Positions 40,131 through 49,122 of a stretch of DNA of 64,000 nt are shown here, piece by piece; positions within the stretch are counted from its first letter, which is position 1; each line of letters opens with the position of its first letter. Under the pieces are notes generated by a model. The model was not told where the DNA came from and made no database searches. It saw nothing but the letters and a program-made list of their open reading frames with translations. This DNA comes from Deltaproteobacteria bacterium (GTDB taxonomy: Bacteria; Desulfobacterota; Desulfuromonadia; Desulfuromonadales; BM103): assembly GCA_024279915.1 (NCBI GenBank), contig JAJRRB010000001.1:1-64000 (forward strand), written 5' to 3'. A program made the position numbers and the translations under genes.

Positions 40131-40163
40131 ACGGGCAGCAGATTGTGAATCTGCTGCCCATTG
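40131..40163. terminator. terminator between metX and a small minus-strand gene
   Basis: 12-bp stem GGGCAGCAGATT / AATCTGCTGCCC with GTG loop, flanked by A-rich and T-rich tracts. It can end transcripts from both sides. Confidence 0.8.
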
Positions 40164-40183
40164 AAAACAGCTACACTCTACTT

Positions 40184-40357
40184 CTATTCATCCCCATCAA
40201 ACAACCCCATCTGGTCAAACCGATGTTTCTCAACCTTAAAAGGCAGGGGAAAATACCGCGGACATTCTAAAAGCAGATTAGCCGCCGGTTGCTTGCAATT
40301 ACGCAAACACTGGAGGCAAAGAGGATTCACTGTTTTAGCATCAGGTGATGACTTCAT
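40184..40357 (-). CDS. small cysteine-rich protein
   Basis: 57 residues from ATG 40357. Cys spacing C-x2-C-x3-C-x10-C (residues 14, 17, 21, 32) suggests a zinc or iron-sulfur site. No family name known. It is downstream of selU on the same strand, and ends just before the shared terminator. Ribosome site weak. Confidence 0.6.
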   Translation of the reverse strand: MKSSPDAKTVNPLCLQCLRNCKQPAANLLLECPRYFPLPFKVEKHRFDQMGLFDGDE

Positions 40358-40427
40358 AGCGCTGTCCGTTCAGTCAAATATTCTGCAACCATTCTATCAG
40401 TCTGCGACATCCTCAGTAAAGTACTCA

Positions 40428-41480
40428 CTACGTGGATGCTGACTTGCCCAACACTTCAGCAACTGCAGATTCGATACGCTCCATCACTGTCTCTTCTGGT
40501 TGCAAATCAACTTCAACACGCCTTTCCGGCAGAGTGTGCCTATAAAGCGGATCGTAGTAATTCACCATCAGCTCACTGACCAGCTCAGACCAGTTGCCTT
40601 CTTCAAGCAACTGCAGATAACGATTCATCGTCTCTTTGCCGAGTTTCTCTTTGAGAGCACGGATCGGGCGAATAAACTCGTCCTTGAGTTTTTCGACCGC
40701 AGGATAATCAGCGAGGATATTTCTGACCCTTGCTTCTAAAGAAGCATTCAGCCAGATCGATGTCTCGATTTGTAATGTCTGGTAAACCCTGGCTGGCAGA
40801 GCCACCCGACCAATATGCCGGCTCTCGCCTTCTGCCAGGATATAGCCATCGCAGGGGATCTTGCGTAGCTCATCCCAGAGCAGAGAATCGAACATTTTCT
40901 GGTTCGGTTGCGGCGGCAAACCAAGGTTGCCGAAGGCGCTACCACGGTGGTTGGCCAATCCTTCCAGGTCGACAACAGGATAACCCTGTTCCGCCAGGCG
41001 ATGCAGATAATGGGTCTTACCCACACCGGTCAGGCCACGAAAAACCAGCAACTTAGCCCACTTGCCGTGTTCAAAATAATCCAGCACATGACGGCGGAAA
41101 GCTTTATGGCCTCCAGACAACTGCCGTGCCGGAGTGCCAGCGAGCTCAAGAAACTGAGTCAAAGCAAGACTACGCATGCCACCACGCCAGCAGAAGATGA
41201 CGACCGGCTGGGATGTTCCAGCCTGCAACCTGGCAATCGTCTCAATCATGGCGGGGATTTTAGGGGCGACAATCTCAACACCACGTTGTCGCGCCTGCCG
41301 CTTGCCAACCTGCTTGTAAAGTGTGCCCACCTCGGCCCGTTCAGTATTGTCGAGGATCGGCACATTGATCGCACCGGGAATGGTCGCCTCGGCAAATTCA
41401 TCCGGACTACGGGCATCAACCAGCAGTGCACCCTTATCACGAAGTGCCAGGGCTTGTTCCAAAGTAATTGTTGTAGACAT
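40428..41480 (-). CDS. selU: tRNA 2-selenouridine synthase
   Basis: 350 residues from ATG 41480; longer upstream frame is not needed. N-terminal rhodanese domain with active Cys in F-C-W-R-G-G-M-R-S, C-terminal P-loop domain G-L-T-G-V-G-K-T. Converts 2-thiouridine to 2-selenouridine (via a geranylated intermediate) at the wobble base of some tRNAs, using selenophosphate. selD is not in the window. Confidence 0.95.
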   Translation of the reverse strand: MSTTITLEQALALRDKGALLVDARSPDEFAEATIPGAINVPILDNTERAEVGTLYKQVGKRQARQRGVEIVAPKIPAMIETIARLQAGTSQPVVIFCWRGGMRSLALTQFLELAGTPARQLSGGHKAFRRHVLDYFEHGKWAKLLVFRGLTGVGKTHYLHRLAEQGYPVVDLEGLANHRGSAFGNLGLPPQPNQKMFDSLLWDELRKIPCDGYILAEGESRHIGRVALPARVYQTLQIETSIWLNASLEARVRNILADYPAVEKLKDEFIRPIRALKEKLGKETMNRYLQLLEEGNWSELVSELMVNYYDPLYRHTLPERRVEVDLQPEETVMERIESAVAEVLGKSAST

Positions 41481-41616
41481 AAGTAAACTCTCTCTGATGA
41501 GAAAGGTTATACTCCAAAAGGAGTCAACCAGCAAGCAGGAGAGCATGGGCCAGAAGAAAAAGACGAAAGAAAAGGTTGACAACCCCGCAGGCATCCGATA
41601 GTTTGTCGCCTCTTGT

Positions 41617-41693
<77 letters not shown>

Positions 41694-41795
41694 ATAATAT
41701 CAGGGACTTGCATTAACTTGCAGGTCCCTTTTTGTTTACACTGTACCCTTTTGTGTACCTTGGGACCCGATAAACATGGTAAAAGGAGTGCTATC

Positions 41796-42926
41796 ATGGC
41801 CTGTCTCAAGAAACGCGGAAAAACCTACTACGCACAGTACAACCTTGGTGGTCAGCAAAAACGTGTGAGCCTTCACACCTCTTCTTTGCAGATCGCTAAA
41901 GAGAAAATCAGACAGATTGAATCTGCGATTGCAAGAGGCACAGACATTCCGTTACCAACACGGACCCCTGTATCCCAAGTCGTCAAGGCTTACGTCCAAT
42001 ACCTCAATGCAGTTAAAACTCCCCGCAACGTTCAACGTGATATCCATTACCTCAGAAGCACCTTTGGCCCGATCTGCACAGAGTTAGAACTAAAGAATGC
42101 AAAGATCAGCCAGAAGGGCATCAAGCGTCCCAGTAAAGAATATGTGGCTCCGATAGAAGTGAACTTCTTTGAACAGATCACAACTGCTGACATTGCAGGA
42201 TTTATTTCTGCCAAAGTTCGCAGCAAGGATCTGTCTCCAAAGACAGCAAACCGTTACCGGGAAATCCTGACCCGTTTATACAATTGGGCCATGGAGCAAC
42301 ACGGCATAAGAACCCCTGACAACAGAAACCCCGCTGCCAAGGTTGAGCGTTACAAAGAGAAAGCGCCCAACATCCGGTTTCTAAGCATGGAGCAAGTCAA
42401 AGAACAGCTTGAAGTTCTCTCTGACACTCCACAGCTTCAAACTATGGTGGCGGTCTACATCTATGCCGGGATAAGAAGAGAAGAGGCCTTGTGGCTTACT
42501 CTCGATGATATTGACTTAAAAGCTGGCCCCAATGGCATGATCCGTATTCGGCCCAAGACAATTGATGATGAATACTGGGAACCAAAGACAAAAGTGAACA
42601 GGGTTGTGCCGATCAGCAAAGCCCTTAGGGGCTACCTTGATCAATACAAAAGAGCCGAGTCCGAGTCGGCTTGGTTTTTCCTCACACCTAAAGGTTCAAG
42701 GTGGGATGGGAATAATTTTTCTAAAGCGTTGTCAAAAGTGAATAAGGCTAAAGACATTCTTTGGACTTGTTTGGATTATCGACACACCTTTGGAAGCCAA
42801 CTGGCGATGAAGGGTGAAAGTCTTTACAAGATTTCAACCTTGATGGGAAACTCTCCTGAAATATGCCGCAAGCATTACGCAGCCATATTGCCTGAGTTAT
42901 TAGCTGACACGGTTGAATTTACCTGA
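41796..42926 (+). CDS. tyrosine site-specific integrase
   Basis: 376 residues from ATG 41796 (AAGGAG seven bases before). N-terminal SAM-like arm-binding segment, catalytic domain with Arg in G-I-R-R-E-E-A-L, Lys in T-K-V-N-R-V-V-P, Arg in L-D-Y-R-H-T-F, and Tyr in R-K-H-Y-A. The His three residues before the second Arg is Leu and G-H-S is G-N-S, so activity is uncertain or of a variant class. It lies right after the initiator tRNA, a common integration target. No element cargo or matching right attachment site is visible. Confidence 0.85.
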   Translation: MACLKKRGKTYYAQYNLGGQQKRVSLHTSSLQIAKEKIRQIESAIARGTDIPLPTRTPVSQVVKAYVQYLNAVKTPRNVQRDIHYLRSTFGPICTELELKNAKISQKGIKRPSKEYVAPIEVNFFEQITTADIAGFISAKVRSKDLSPKTANRYREILTRLYNWAMEQHGIRTPDNRNPAAKVERYKEKAPNIRFLSMEQVKEQLEVLSDTPQLQTMVAVYIYAGIRREEALWLTLDDIDLKAGPNGMIRIRPKTIDDEYWEPKTKVNRVVPISKALRGYLDQYKRAESESAWFFLTPKGSRWDGNNFSKALSKVNKAKDILWTCLDYRHTFGSQLAMKGESLYKISTLMGNSPEICRKHYAAILPELLADTVEFT

Positions 42927-43009
42927 GCCGTTCGAGTCCAGCTAGGGGAGCCATGCTTGACTCGAACTACGGGTTTACTTTCCCCATATGTCACGACTCA
43001 CAGTAAAAC

Positions 43010-43042
43010 AAAGCCCCAACCTGTTTTCAAGGTTGGGGCTTT
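43010..43042. terminator. terminator downstream of integrase
   Basis: 12-bp stem AAAGCCCCAACC / GGTTGGGGCTTT with a nine-base loop; T and A tracts on both sides. Confidence 0.85.
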
Positions 43043-43143
43043 CCTATAATTCCTATCGCAACTGTTTTTTACATCACCTAGGGATATTCAGTAACCGATA
43101 AATGAATCTCCTACAGTTTTATAGACTCTCCCTGACCAGTCAC

Positions 43144-43175
43144 AAAAAAGCCACCCGCAGTAGTGCGGATGGCTT
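43144..43175 (-). terminator. terminator downstream of resB
   Basis: Stem AAGCCA-c-CCGCA / TGCGG-a-TGGCTT, loop GTAG; the AAAAAA on its left gives a U run on the minus strand, so it should end resB transcripts. Confidence 0.75.
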
Positions 43176-43465
43176 GGCATTAATAGATCATATCCCCAAA
43201 AATTCCTATTCACCAAGCAACTGACACACTTGGCAATATACGCCGATCATTCTCAAACGTTAAAAATCGGAGTGTCCTAGATGTTGTTCCAGAGACTAAT
43301 GAAAGTCAAAATCTGTTGATCTGAGTGATTCCTGGAAACCTTGCCACTGACACACAACAAAAAACATCATTTAGCCGGATATTTTCAACGTGCCCCTTCA
43401 TCAACACAGAACGCAAACAGAGCGAAGAGTAAAAGGTTTACTGAATATTGGAGAGACTCGGACTG

Positions 43466-44722
43466 CTACTGAGGATTGATTTTACTACCATCCCCTCCAT
43501 CCACACGTTTTAAAATTGCAACCAACGCCGCCAACTTCACTTTGCCGACATCACCGCGAAAGCCCGCAAGAGAAATCAACCGGAACCCGTTTGTCGTCGG
43601 CACAATCCCCACAGCATAAAATCTAACAAAGAAAACCAGCAGAATAGCCAGGGTCAAAATGATACTCCCCAACCAGACCAACGGCTCGCCGGGGTCTTTA
43701 GAGAGCTGAAAGCCACAGGTCCAGAAGCCTGATTCATCACGACTATAGGCTGTCTGATAAATTGCTACACCACGATGAACAAGAGGCGTGTTGACCTCGA
43801 TAATCCCCTGGCGTACGACTTCGTCATTCTCCAGACTCGAAACTTCTGCGTGTAACTGGTTGAGAAGTGGATCACGAAAAGCGGTCGGTTTGATCTCAAC
43901 ACCTGGATCGATACTGTTTGGATACGTTCTTTCGCCACTCAAGCTATGATACTCGCCGATCAGGGCACCCTCACGAACAATACCAAGCACCAGATGCTGC
44001 TCTTCGGGGAAAAATCGCAGCACCTACACACTCAAATCAGGAGAGAGAGCCACGGTTTCTCCTTCACGGGTAGTGAATTCCTGCAGCTGCTCACGAGTCT
44101 CCTTATTGTAAGTGGCAAAGCGCAGATCGATTGGATAATATTGCGGCTCAAAATGATCAAGGCGAAAGGTGAAGCCCAGTGGACTATCAGCTTCGATATC
44201 CCAGTCGAAATATTTATCACTCTGATGGGTCACATAGAGATTCATGGTGCCGACAAAGCCGAGTTGGGCGGCCAGAGCCCCAATCATGATAGCCAGAATT
44301 GACAGGTGCAGAATCGGCAAAGCCCAACGTCCGACCAGGCCACGTCGGGCGAGAACCCGGTCTCCCGAAAGGGTGATGCGATAGCCCAGATTCTGCAGAC
44401 GTGAAGAGAGCTTGTCAACGTCATCACAAGCCAGATCGTGATCTGATTTTTGAGATGCTGGCTCACTGCTTTCCAACAAGCTAAGCAGGCGCTTCTTTTC
44501 GCCAAAAACCCGCACGAAGGTACGCCAGGTACAGGCGGCCAGATTCAAAGCTAAAAGGCCAAGCAAAAGGCGGAACCAGAGAGACTGGTAATAGAGCTCA
44601 AAACGCTGTATCGTGCCTTGTTCGACAGGCCAGATGGTACCAAAAACAGCAACAACTGAGAGCCCCAGCAATAGGGTCAAGGTCAGCTTTACAGAGCTGA
44701 AAAAATCTAGAACAGGTTTCAT
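43466..44722 (-). pseudogene. resB: ResB-type cytochrome c biogenesis protein, interrupted by one in-frame TAG
   Basis: 419 codons, open from ATG 44722 but for TAG at 44024-44026 (A-L-S-P-D-L-S-V, stop, V-L-R-F-F-P-E-E). Before the stop: three TM helices (about 10-30, 50-70, 135-160) with T-I-W-P-V-E-Q-G and the start of the large periplasmic loop. After: rest of the loop (E-V-N-T-P-L-V-H-R-G, Y-Q-T-A-Y) and a last TM helix. Family alignment at that point usually has an acidic residue (e.g. V-E-V-L-R-F), so GAG to TAG is one possible origin. ResB works with CcsA/ResC to attach haem to c-type cytochromes; ccsA is not nearby. Confidence 0.85.
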
Positions 44723-44790
44723 AAGTCAATCTACTTTCTATAGGATGGCGGCATACTATCATTACTTTTAGATCAACAGCAATAACAGGT

Positions 44791-44963
44791 TGCTAACAGC
44801 CTGTCGGACAATCAATAAACTGGCTGCAAATTCGTCTGTTTGGTCCATATCTCAGCTCCTTTTCGACCAATAGCTACGGCTATTAAGCTCTCAAATTAGC
44901 CAAAGTCTGGCCTCAAACATTCAAATTTTCGCTTCAGTCCTGATTGTCCGACAGGCTGCTAAT
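44791..44963. repeat. MITE-like element with inverted ends
   Basis: Ends are CTAACAGCCTGTCGGACAAT (left) and, inverted, ATTGTCCGACAGGCTGCTAA (right), bounding about 170 bases. Part of the left end repeats at 3892-3922. A short frame inside, on the minus strand, has AAGGAG before an ATG, as if the element carries a start of a lost coding sequence. No transposase. Confidence 0.7.
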
Positions 44964-44986
44964 ACTAAATACTGGAGAACAACATT

Positions 44987-45373
44987 ATGATGGAAATCAC
45001 TTTTCCCGCTGGCGTTAAGGTCAATGCACAATACAAAGGTTTTGAGATCGCCACAGATCAACCGGAAAGAAACGGCGGCGAAAACACGGCGCCCGCTCCC
45101 TTCGATTTTTTCCTCGCTTCTCTCGGTACCTGTGCCGGTTTTTTCGCTTTACGCTTCTGTCAACAGCGCGACCTGTCGACCGATGGCCTGCGCCTGCAAT
45201 TAACGACTGAACATAACTCTGAGACCAAGCGGCTTGATCGGGTGGAGATCACCATGCAATTGCCGAAGGCCTTTCCAAAAAGATACCGCAAGGCTATCAT
45301 TCGTGCCACCGACCAGTGTGCGGTCAAAAAAGCCCTGCTTGATCCGCCGACGATTGAGCTCATCACTCTTTAG
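44987..45373 (+). CDS. OsmC/YhfA-family protein
   Basis: 128 residues. Peroxiredoxin-like fold with E-N-T-A-P-A-P, L-G-T-C-A-G and a second Cys (D-Q-C-A-V-K) in typical spacing. OsmC members reduce organic hydroperoxides. ATG preceded by GGAGAA nine bases upstream. Overlaps the convergent DUF4911 gene by four bases. Confidence 0.88.
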   Translation: MMEITFPAGVKVNAQYKGFEIATDQPERNGGENTAPAPFDFFLASLGTCAGFFALRFCQQRDLSTDGLRLQLTTEHNSETKRLDRVEITMQLPKAFPKRYRKAIIRATDQCAVKKALLDPPTIELITL

Positions 45374-45615
45374 AGGGGTGGAATAATTTCAGGGGCAGCA
45401 ACTTCCTGTAAGCCAACTTCTCCGGCAAGCGCCTCAAGCAACGGCTCGACATCGCGAACCCGGCTTGGTGGGTAGGCAATCTCGACCACGGCAATCTGGT
45501 TATCCAGAGTCCGCGCGAAAGCCAGGCCATCATAACTCTCCAGGATAAAGCGTAAGTGACCGATTTCGGCACGCGGCAGCTGGAAGTAGCGCTTGTTGAA
45601 AGTTTCTGTGGTCAT
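45370..45615 (-). CDS. DUF4911-like protein
   Basis: 81 residues, mixed alpha/beta, with I-L-E-S-Y-D-G-L-A-F and V-V-E-I-A-Y-P-P. Small protein found in Desulfuromonadales, function unknown. Follows nudC on the same strand by 13 bases. Confidence 0.65.
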   Translation of the reverse strand: MTTETFNKRYFQLPRAEIGHLRFILESYDGLAFARTLDNQIAVVEIAYPPSRVRDVEPLLEALAGEVGLQEVAAPEIIPPL

Positions 45616-45628
45616 GTCTCTACCTTCA

Positions 45629-46486
45629 TCAGGTCAATGTCAGGGCTTTATCAAGGATATAGCGAGCGATACTACGTTTGGGCGGCAATTCAGGCAGGGC
45701 ATCAACGGGGAACCAACGCGCATCGGCTAACTCTGTCGTATCAACCTGAATTTCCCCCTCGACATAATCGGCGACAAAACCAACCATCACCTGGCTCGGG
45801 AAAGGCCAACACTGGCTACCGACATAACGGACGTTGTTGGCAATAATACCTGTCTCCTCGGCAACTTCACGCATAGCCGTCTCTTCCAGAGATTCAGCAA
45901 ATTCCTGAAAACCAGCCACCAGGCTGTACCGCTTGGGTGCCCAGTTCGGCTTACGCGTCAGCAGCACTTCTCCTGGTCGAGTGACCAGAACAATAGCACA
46001 AGGGTGGATGGTGGGAAAAACATGCTCGCCGCAGGAACCGCAGCTCCGTCCCCATTCGCTGGCCTGCCAGTTGGTCGGCTGACCACAGTAACCACAGAAA
46101 CGACTACGTTCCTGCCAATGCAAAATCATGCGTCCCATCCCGCCTATTGAAAGCAGGTCGATAGGCAACCGTGGGTTTTCATCGAGCAGTTCACATATCT
46201 CTAAGTTTTCAGGGAGACCTGTTGCGTCATCCATATCAATCAAGTAACAGGGCTGGCCCTTCCAGCGACCAAGATAGAGTGCCGATTCATCGGACCAATC
46301 CTCAAATGGCAAGACGAAATTGCCCTGTGATTGTACCGTCAGCATTCTGGTGCCATGCAGCAAGACCCCGTATCCCGGACCACCCGGGTTGTCACCAGGC
46401 CCCTGCAGGAGAAGCTGTCCGTCGAGGCAGGCCCGGTTAAAGGGCAGGTGCATTGGTGAAGCGTAATGGGCAGGCAGACTGGTCAC
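45629..46486 (-). CDS. nudC: NAD+ diphosphatase
   Basis: 285 residues. Zinc ribbon C-G-Y-C-G / C-G-S-C-G, Nudix box G-F-Q-E-F-A-E-S-L-E-E-T with R-E-V-A-E-E-T-G, and S-Q-C-W-P-F-P-S (family S-Q-P-W-P-F-P). Cleaves NADH and decaps NAD-capped RNA. Overlaps the next NUDIX gene by four bases. Confidence 0.92.
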   Translation of the reverse strand: MTSLPAHYASPMHLPFNRACLDGQLLLQGPGDNPGGPGYGVLLHGTRMLTVQSQGNFVLPFEDWSDESALYLGRWKGQPCYLIDMDDATGLPENLEICELLDENPRLPIDLLSIGGMGRMILHWQERSRFCGYCGQPTNWQASEWGRSCGSCGEHVFPTIHPCAIVLVTRPGEVLLTRKPNWAPKRYSLVAGFQEFAESLEETAMREVAEETGIIANNVRYVGSQCWPFPSQVMVGFVADYVEGEIQVDTTELADARWFPVDALPELPPKRSIARYILDKALTLT

Positions 46487-47019
46487 TGATCATTCTCCGC
46501 ACAGAGTTTTTGATAAAGCAATAGCGACAACTGTGTTTTGCCGTCGAGGATTTCACCATTCTCAACTTTTCCCACCGCCTCGGCAAGAGTCATAGGGCAA
46601 AGATCAATGATCTCATCAGGCTCCAGCTTCTGTTCCGTAACGCTGAGCTCATGCCCCTGAAATAGATGGATATATTCATCACAGAAACCAGCCGTACTCC
46701 AGAAACCGCCAAGCGGTAGAATTTGCGCAGCGGAATAACCGACCTCTTCCATCAATTCACGACCGGCACAGTCTTGTGCGGACTCTCCAGGTTCAAGGCG
46801 TCCCGCTGGGATTTCATAGATCATCTCACCGATCGCTGGACGAAACTGACTGATCAACAGGACTCGACCATCCGACAACACTGGCAGGATAGCAGCACCA
46901 CCCGGATGACGGATAATTTCGAAACTCGACTGCCTGCCATCTGGCATCTGGTGTTTTTCCACTGCAACATCCAGGACACGCCCGGCAAAGACAGTTTCTC
47001 GCGATATAATTTTCGACAT
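46483..47019 (-). CDS. NUDIX hydrolase, ADP-ribose pyrophosphatase type
   Basis: 178 residues. Nudix box G-R-L-E-P-G-E-S then R-E-L-M-E-E-V-G, with the upstream P-A-G-R typical of ADP-ribose hydrolases. Likely clears ADP-ribose; with nudC it forms an NAD-turnover pair. ATG has AGGAG seven bases upstream. Confidence 0.88.
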   Translation of the reverse strand: MSKIISRETVFAGRVLDVAVEKHQMPDGRQSSFEIIRHPGGAAILPVLSDGRVLLISQFRPAIGEMIYEIPAGRLEPGESAQDCAGRELMEEVGYSAAQILPLGGFWSTAGFCDEYIHLFQGHELSVTEQKLEPDEIIDLCPMTLAEAVGKVENGEILDGKTQLSLLLYQKLCAENDQ

Positions 47020-47064
47020 AAAAACTCCTCACAGAGAGGCAAAAGCGGGTAGAATGAAAGAGTG

Positions 47065-47709
47065 ATGCAGAATCATGAAACAAAAGCAGAGGGACGCCTA
47101 CTTGCTGTTGGCGATATCCATGGCTGTCTGGACCAACTTGACGCACTGATGATTCAGGTCGCACCAACACTTGGAGATCAGGTCATCTTCCTCGGTGATT
47201 ACGTCGATCGTGGCCCTGCCAGTTTCGGCGTGATCGATTACCTGATTGAATTTGGCAAATCCTTGCCAGCAACGGTTTTTTTGCGTGGCAACCATGATCA
47301 GATGTTTACCGATTATCTCGATGGTCATGATGCAACAATTTTTCTCATGAATGGCGGGACAAAAACCTTGCACAGCTACCAGAGCAACGGAGAGTGGCCA
47401 ATCCCATCATCTCACCGGTTTTTCCTTGAAGCACTCCTCGATAGTTACGAAAAGGAAGATTACATTTTCGTTCACGCTGGCCTGCGCCCCGGTATCCCCC
47501 TGGCCGAGCAGGACATCAGCGATCTGCTCTGGATACGTCGTGAGTTTGTCACCTCGGACTACGATTGGGGGAAAGCCGTGGTCTATGGTCACACACCGCT
47601 TGCGGAGCCCCTCTTGACCGCGAGCCGAATAGGACTGGATACCGGCTGTGTCTACGGCCGCCAGCTAACCTGTTGCGACGTTCGCACCAGACAGATATGG
47701 CAAGTCTGA
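47065..47709 (+). CDS. PPP-family serine/threonine protein phosphatase
   Basis: 214 residues. Metal motifs G-D-I-H-G, G-D-Y-V-D-R-G, R-G-N-H-D and H-A-G-L-R-P-G. Bacterial PPP-type phosphatase similar to PrpA/ApaH; substrate unknown. Divergent from the NUDIX gene with only about 45 bases between. Confidence 0.88.
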   Translation: MQNHETKAEGRLLAVGDIHGCLDQLDALMIQVAPTLGDQVIFLGDYVDRGPASFGVIDYLIEFGKSLPATVFLRGNHDQMFTDYLDGHDATIFLMNGGTKTLHSYQSNGEWPIPSSHRFFLEALLDSYEKEDYIFVHAGLRPGIPLAEQDISDLLWIRREFVTSDYDWGKAVVYGHTPLAEPLLTASRIGLDTGCVYGRQLTCCDVRTRQIWQV

Positions 47710-47714
47710 GTTGA

Positions 47715-48935
47715 TTACACAGACTTATCGTTCCGCCAGCGGCGTAACATATCTCCGGGCTGCGTTCCTGCTGGCAGGGCCATGCGCACAACAGCGTTCG
47801 GCTGAACAGTTGTAATAGTCTCCCCTTTTCCCTTGACTGCTTCACCAAAGACGAATTTCCCTTGACGCATGGCCGGCCCGATGATTTCCAGGCGTTCTCC
47901 ACTCTTACAACGGTTACGCCCTCCCACCAGCCAGTCGCCGTCCGGTGCTTCCCCTTGAACGATACCGACAAAATCACAATCGCGAAGATAGTCACTATTC
48001 TCAGCAGTAACAAAGGCATGGTCCTGCTCAAAGAAGAACCCGGTGCCATAAGGACGATGACTGACCGCTCCAAGCTCTCTATGCCATTGCGGATCGACCT
48101 GGTAATTGTCTGGATCATCACGCCAGGCGTCAAGCGCCGCCCTATAAACTCTGGTCACGGCAGCCACATAGTAGAGACTCTTCATGCGGCCCTCGATCTT
48201 CAAGCTATCGACGCCGGCGTTGATCAAGTCCGGCAGATGGCCGAGCAGACAGAGATCACGACTATTAAAAATATAGGTTCCCCGTTCATCCTCCTCAATC
48301 GGCATATACTCCCCCGGTCGCATCTCCTCCTGCAGTGAATACTTCCAGCGGCAAGGCTGACTACAGGTGCCATGATTGGCGCTGCGTCCGGAAAGACCGG
48401 CTGACAGCAGACAACGGCCGGAATAGGCCATACACATGGCTCCATGAACGAACACCTCCAGCTCCAGCGTTACAGACCCACGGATCGCAGCAATCTCCTG
48501 CAAGCTCAGTTCACGAGCCAGATTCAGTCGTTTGACGCCCTGGTCCTGCCAAAAATGCGCAGTAAGACCACTCGTAGTGTTAGCCTGAGTTGAAAGATGT
48601 ATCTCTCTATCTGGATCAACCTGACGCACCAGGTGGAGCATGCCGGGGTCCGCCACTATGTAGGCATCCACTGGAATCGACAGCAACGATTCCAATAGTT
48701 CTCGAGCCGCAGTTTCCTCACCGGGACGGAGGAAGGCGTTTAAGGTCAGGTAAAGACGTTTCTCCAGAGAGTGCGTAATTTCACAGGCACGCAACAACTC
48801 CTTGACAGTCAAATTCCCTGCCAGAGCTCGCAAACTAAACCGCTCAACGCCACAATAAACAGCATCGGCCCCGTAAAGCAGGGCTGTTTCTAGTTTTTCC
48901 AGGTTTCCGGCCGGAGCCAGGAGTTCAGGAACCAT
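47715..48935 (-). CDS. U32 peptidase-family protein, TrhP-like
   Basis: 406 residues; ATG seven bases after GGAGG. N-terminal TIM-like half (E-L-L-A-P-A-G-N-L-E-K-L, G-A-D-A-V-Y-C-G), then the U32 signature with F-V-H-G-A-M-C-M-A-Y-S-G-R-C and C-S-Q-P-C-R-W-K-Y, iron-sulfur ligands. Such proteins hydroxylate tRNA or rRNA in other bacteria rather than acting as peptidases. Confidence 0.88.
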   Translation of the reverse strand: MVPELLAPAGNLEKLETALLYGADAVYCGVERFSLRALAGNLTVKELLRACEITHSLEKRLYLTLNAFLRPGEETAARELLESLLSIPVDAYIVADPGMLHLVRQVDPDREIHLSTQANTTSGLTAHFWQDQGVKRLNLARELSLQEIAAIRGSVTLELEVFVHGAMCMAYSGRCLLSAGLSGRSANHGTCSQPCRWKYSLQEEMRPGEYMPIEEDERGTYIFNSRDLCLLGHLPDLINAGVDSLKIEGRMKSLYYVAAVTRVYRAALDAWRDDPDNYQVDPQWHRELGAVSHRPYGTGFFFEQDHAFVTAENSDYLRDCDFVGIVQGEAPDGDWLVGGRNRCKSGERLEIIGPAMRQGKFVFGEAVKGKGETITTVQPNAVVRMALPAGTQPGDMLRRWRNDKSV

Positions 48936-49055
48936 TAAGGAACCTCCAGAGCATTAATCGCACTTTTCATATAGAAAACGAAACATCGCCGCTCATTCTA
49001 TCACATCAGGCATATTTCATGCAGAGCAAGATTGACATGCTGACTGCCATGATGC

Positions 49056-49082
49056 TTGACAAGGCTTGAAAAAGACTATAAT
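49056..49082 (+). promoter_or_regulatory. promoter of the CpoB-like gene
   Basis: TTGACA (49056-49061) and TATAAT (49077-49082), both consensus, with a 15-base spacer, shorter than the usual 17. Confidence 0.6.
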
Positions 49083-49122
49083 TTTTAGGGAATTTCAATT
49101 CTAACAGCAGCCAATAAATAAC

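Larger units (their letters stand above)
42927..43465. other. intergenic region after the integrase
   Basis: About 540 bases with two hairpin terminators (separate entries) and no convincing gene. Near 42930 GTTCGAGTCCAGCTAGGGGA resembles part of a tRNA 3' half, which could be a relic attachment site, but it does not fold as a full arm. Confidence 0.5.

Noticed and set aside
42930-42965. Right attachment site or tRNA fragment after the integrase
   Set aside because: Resembles a T-loop but the arms do not pair and it does not match the 3' end of the adjacent initiator tRNA.
44987-45373. Selenoprotein form of the OsmC-like gene
   Set aside because: The relevant positions are Cys and there is no in-frame TGA; none of the broken genes contains an internal TGA either.
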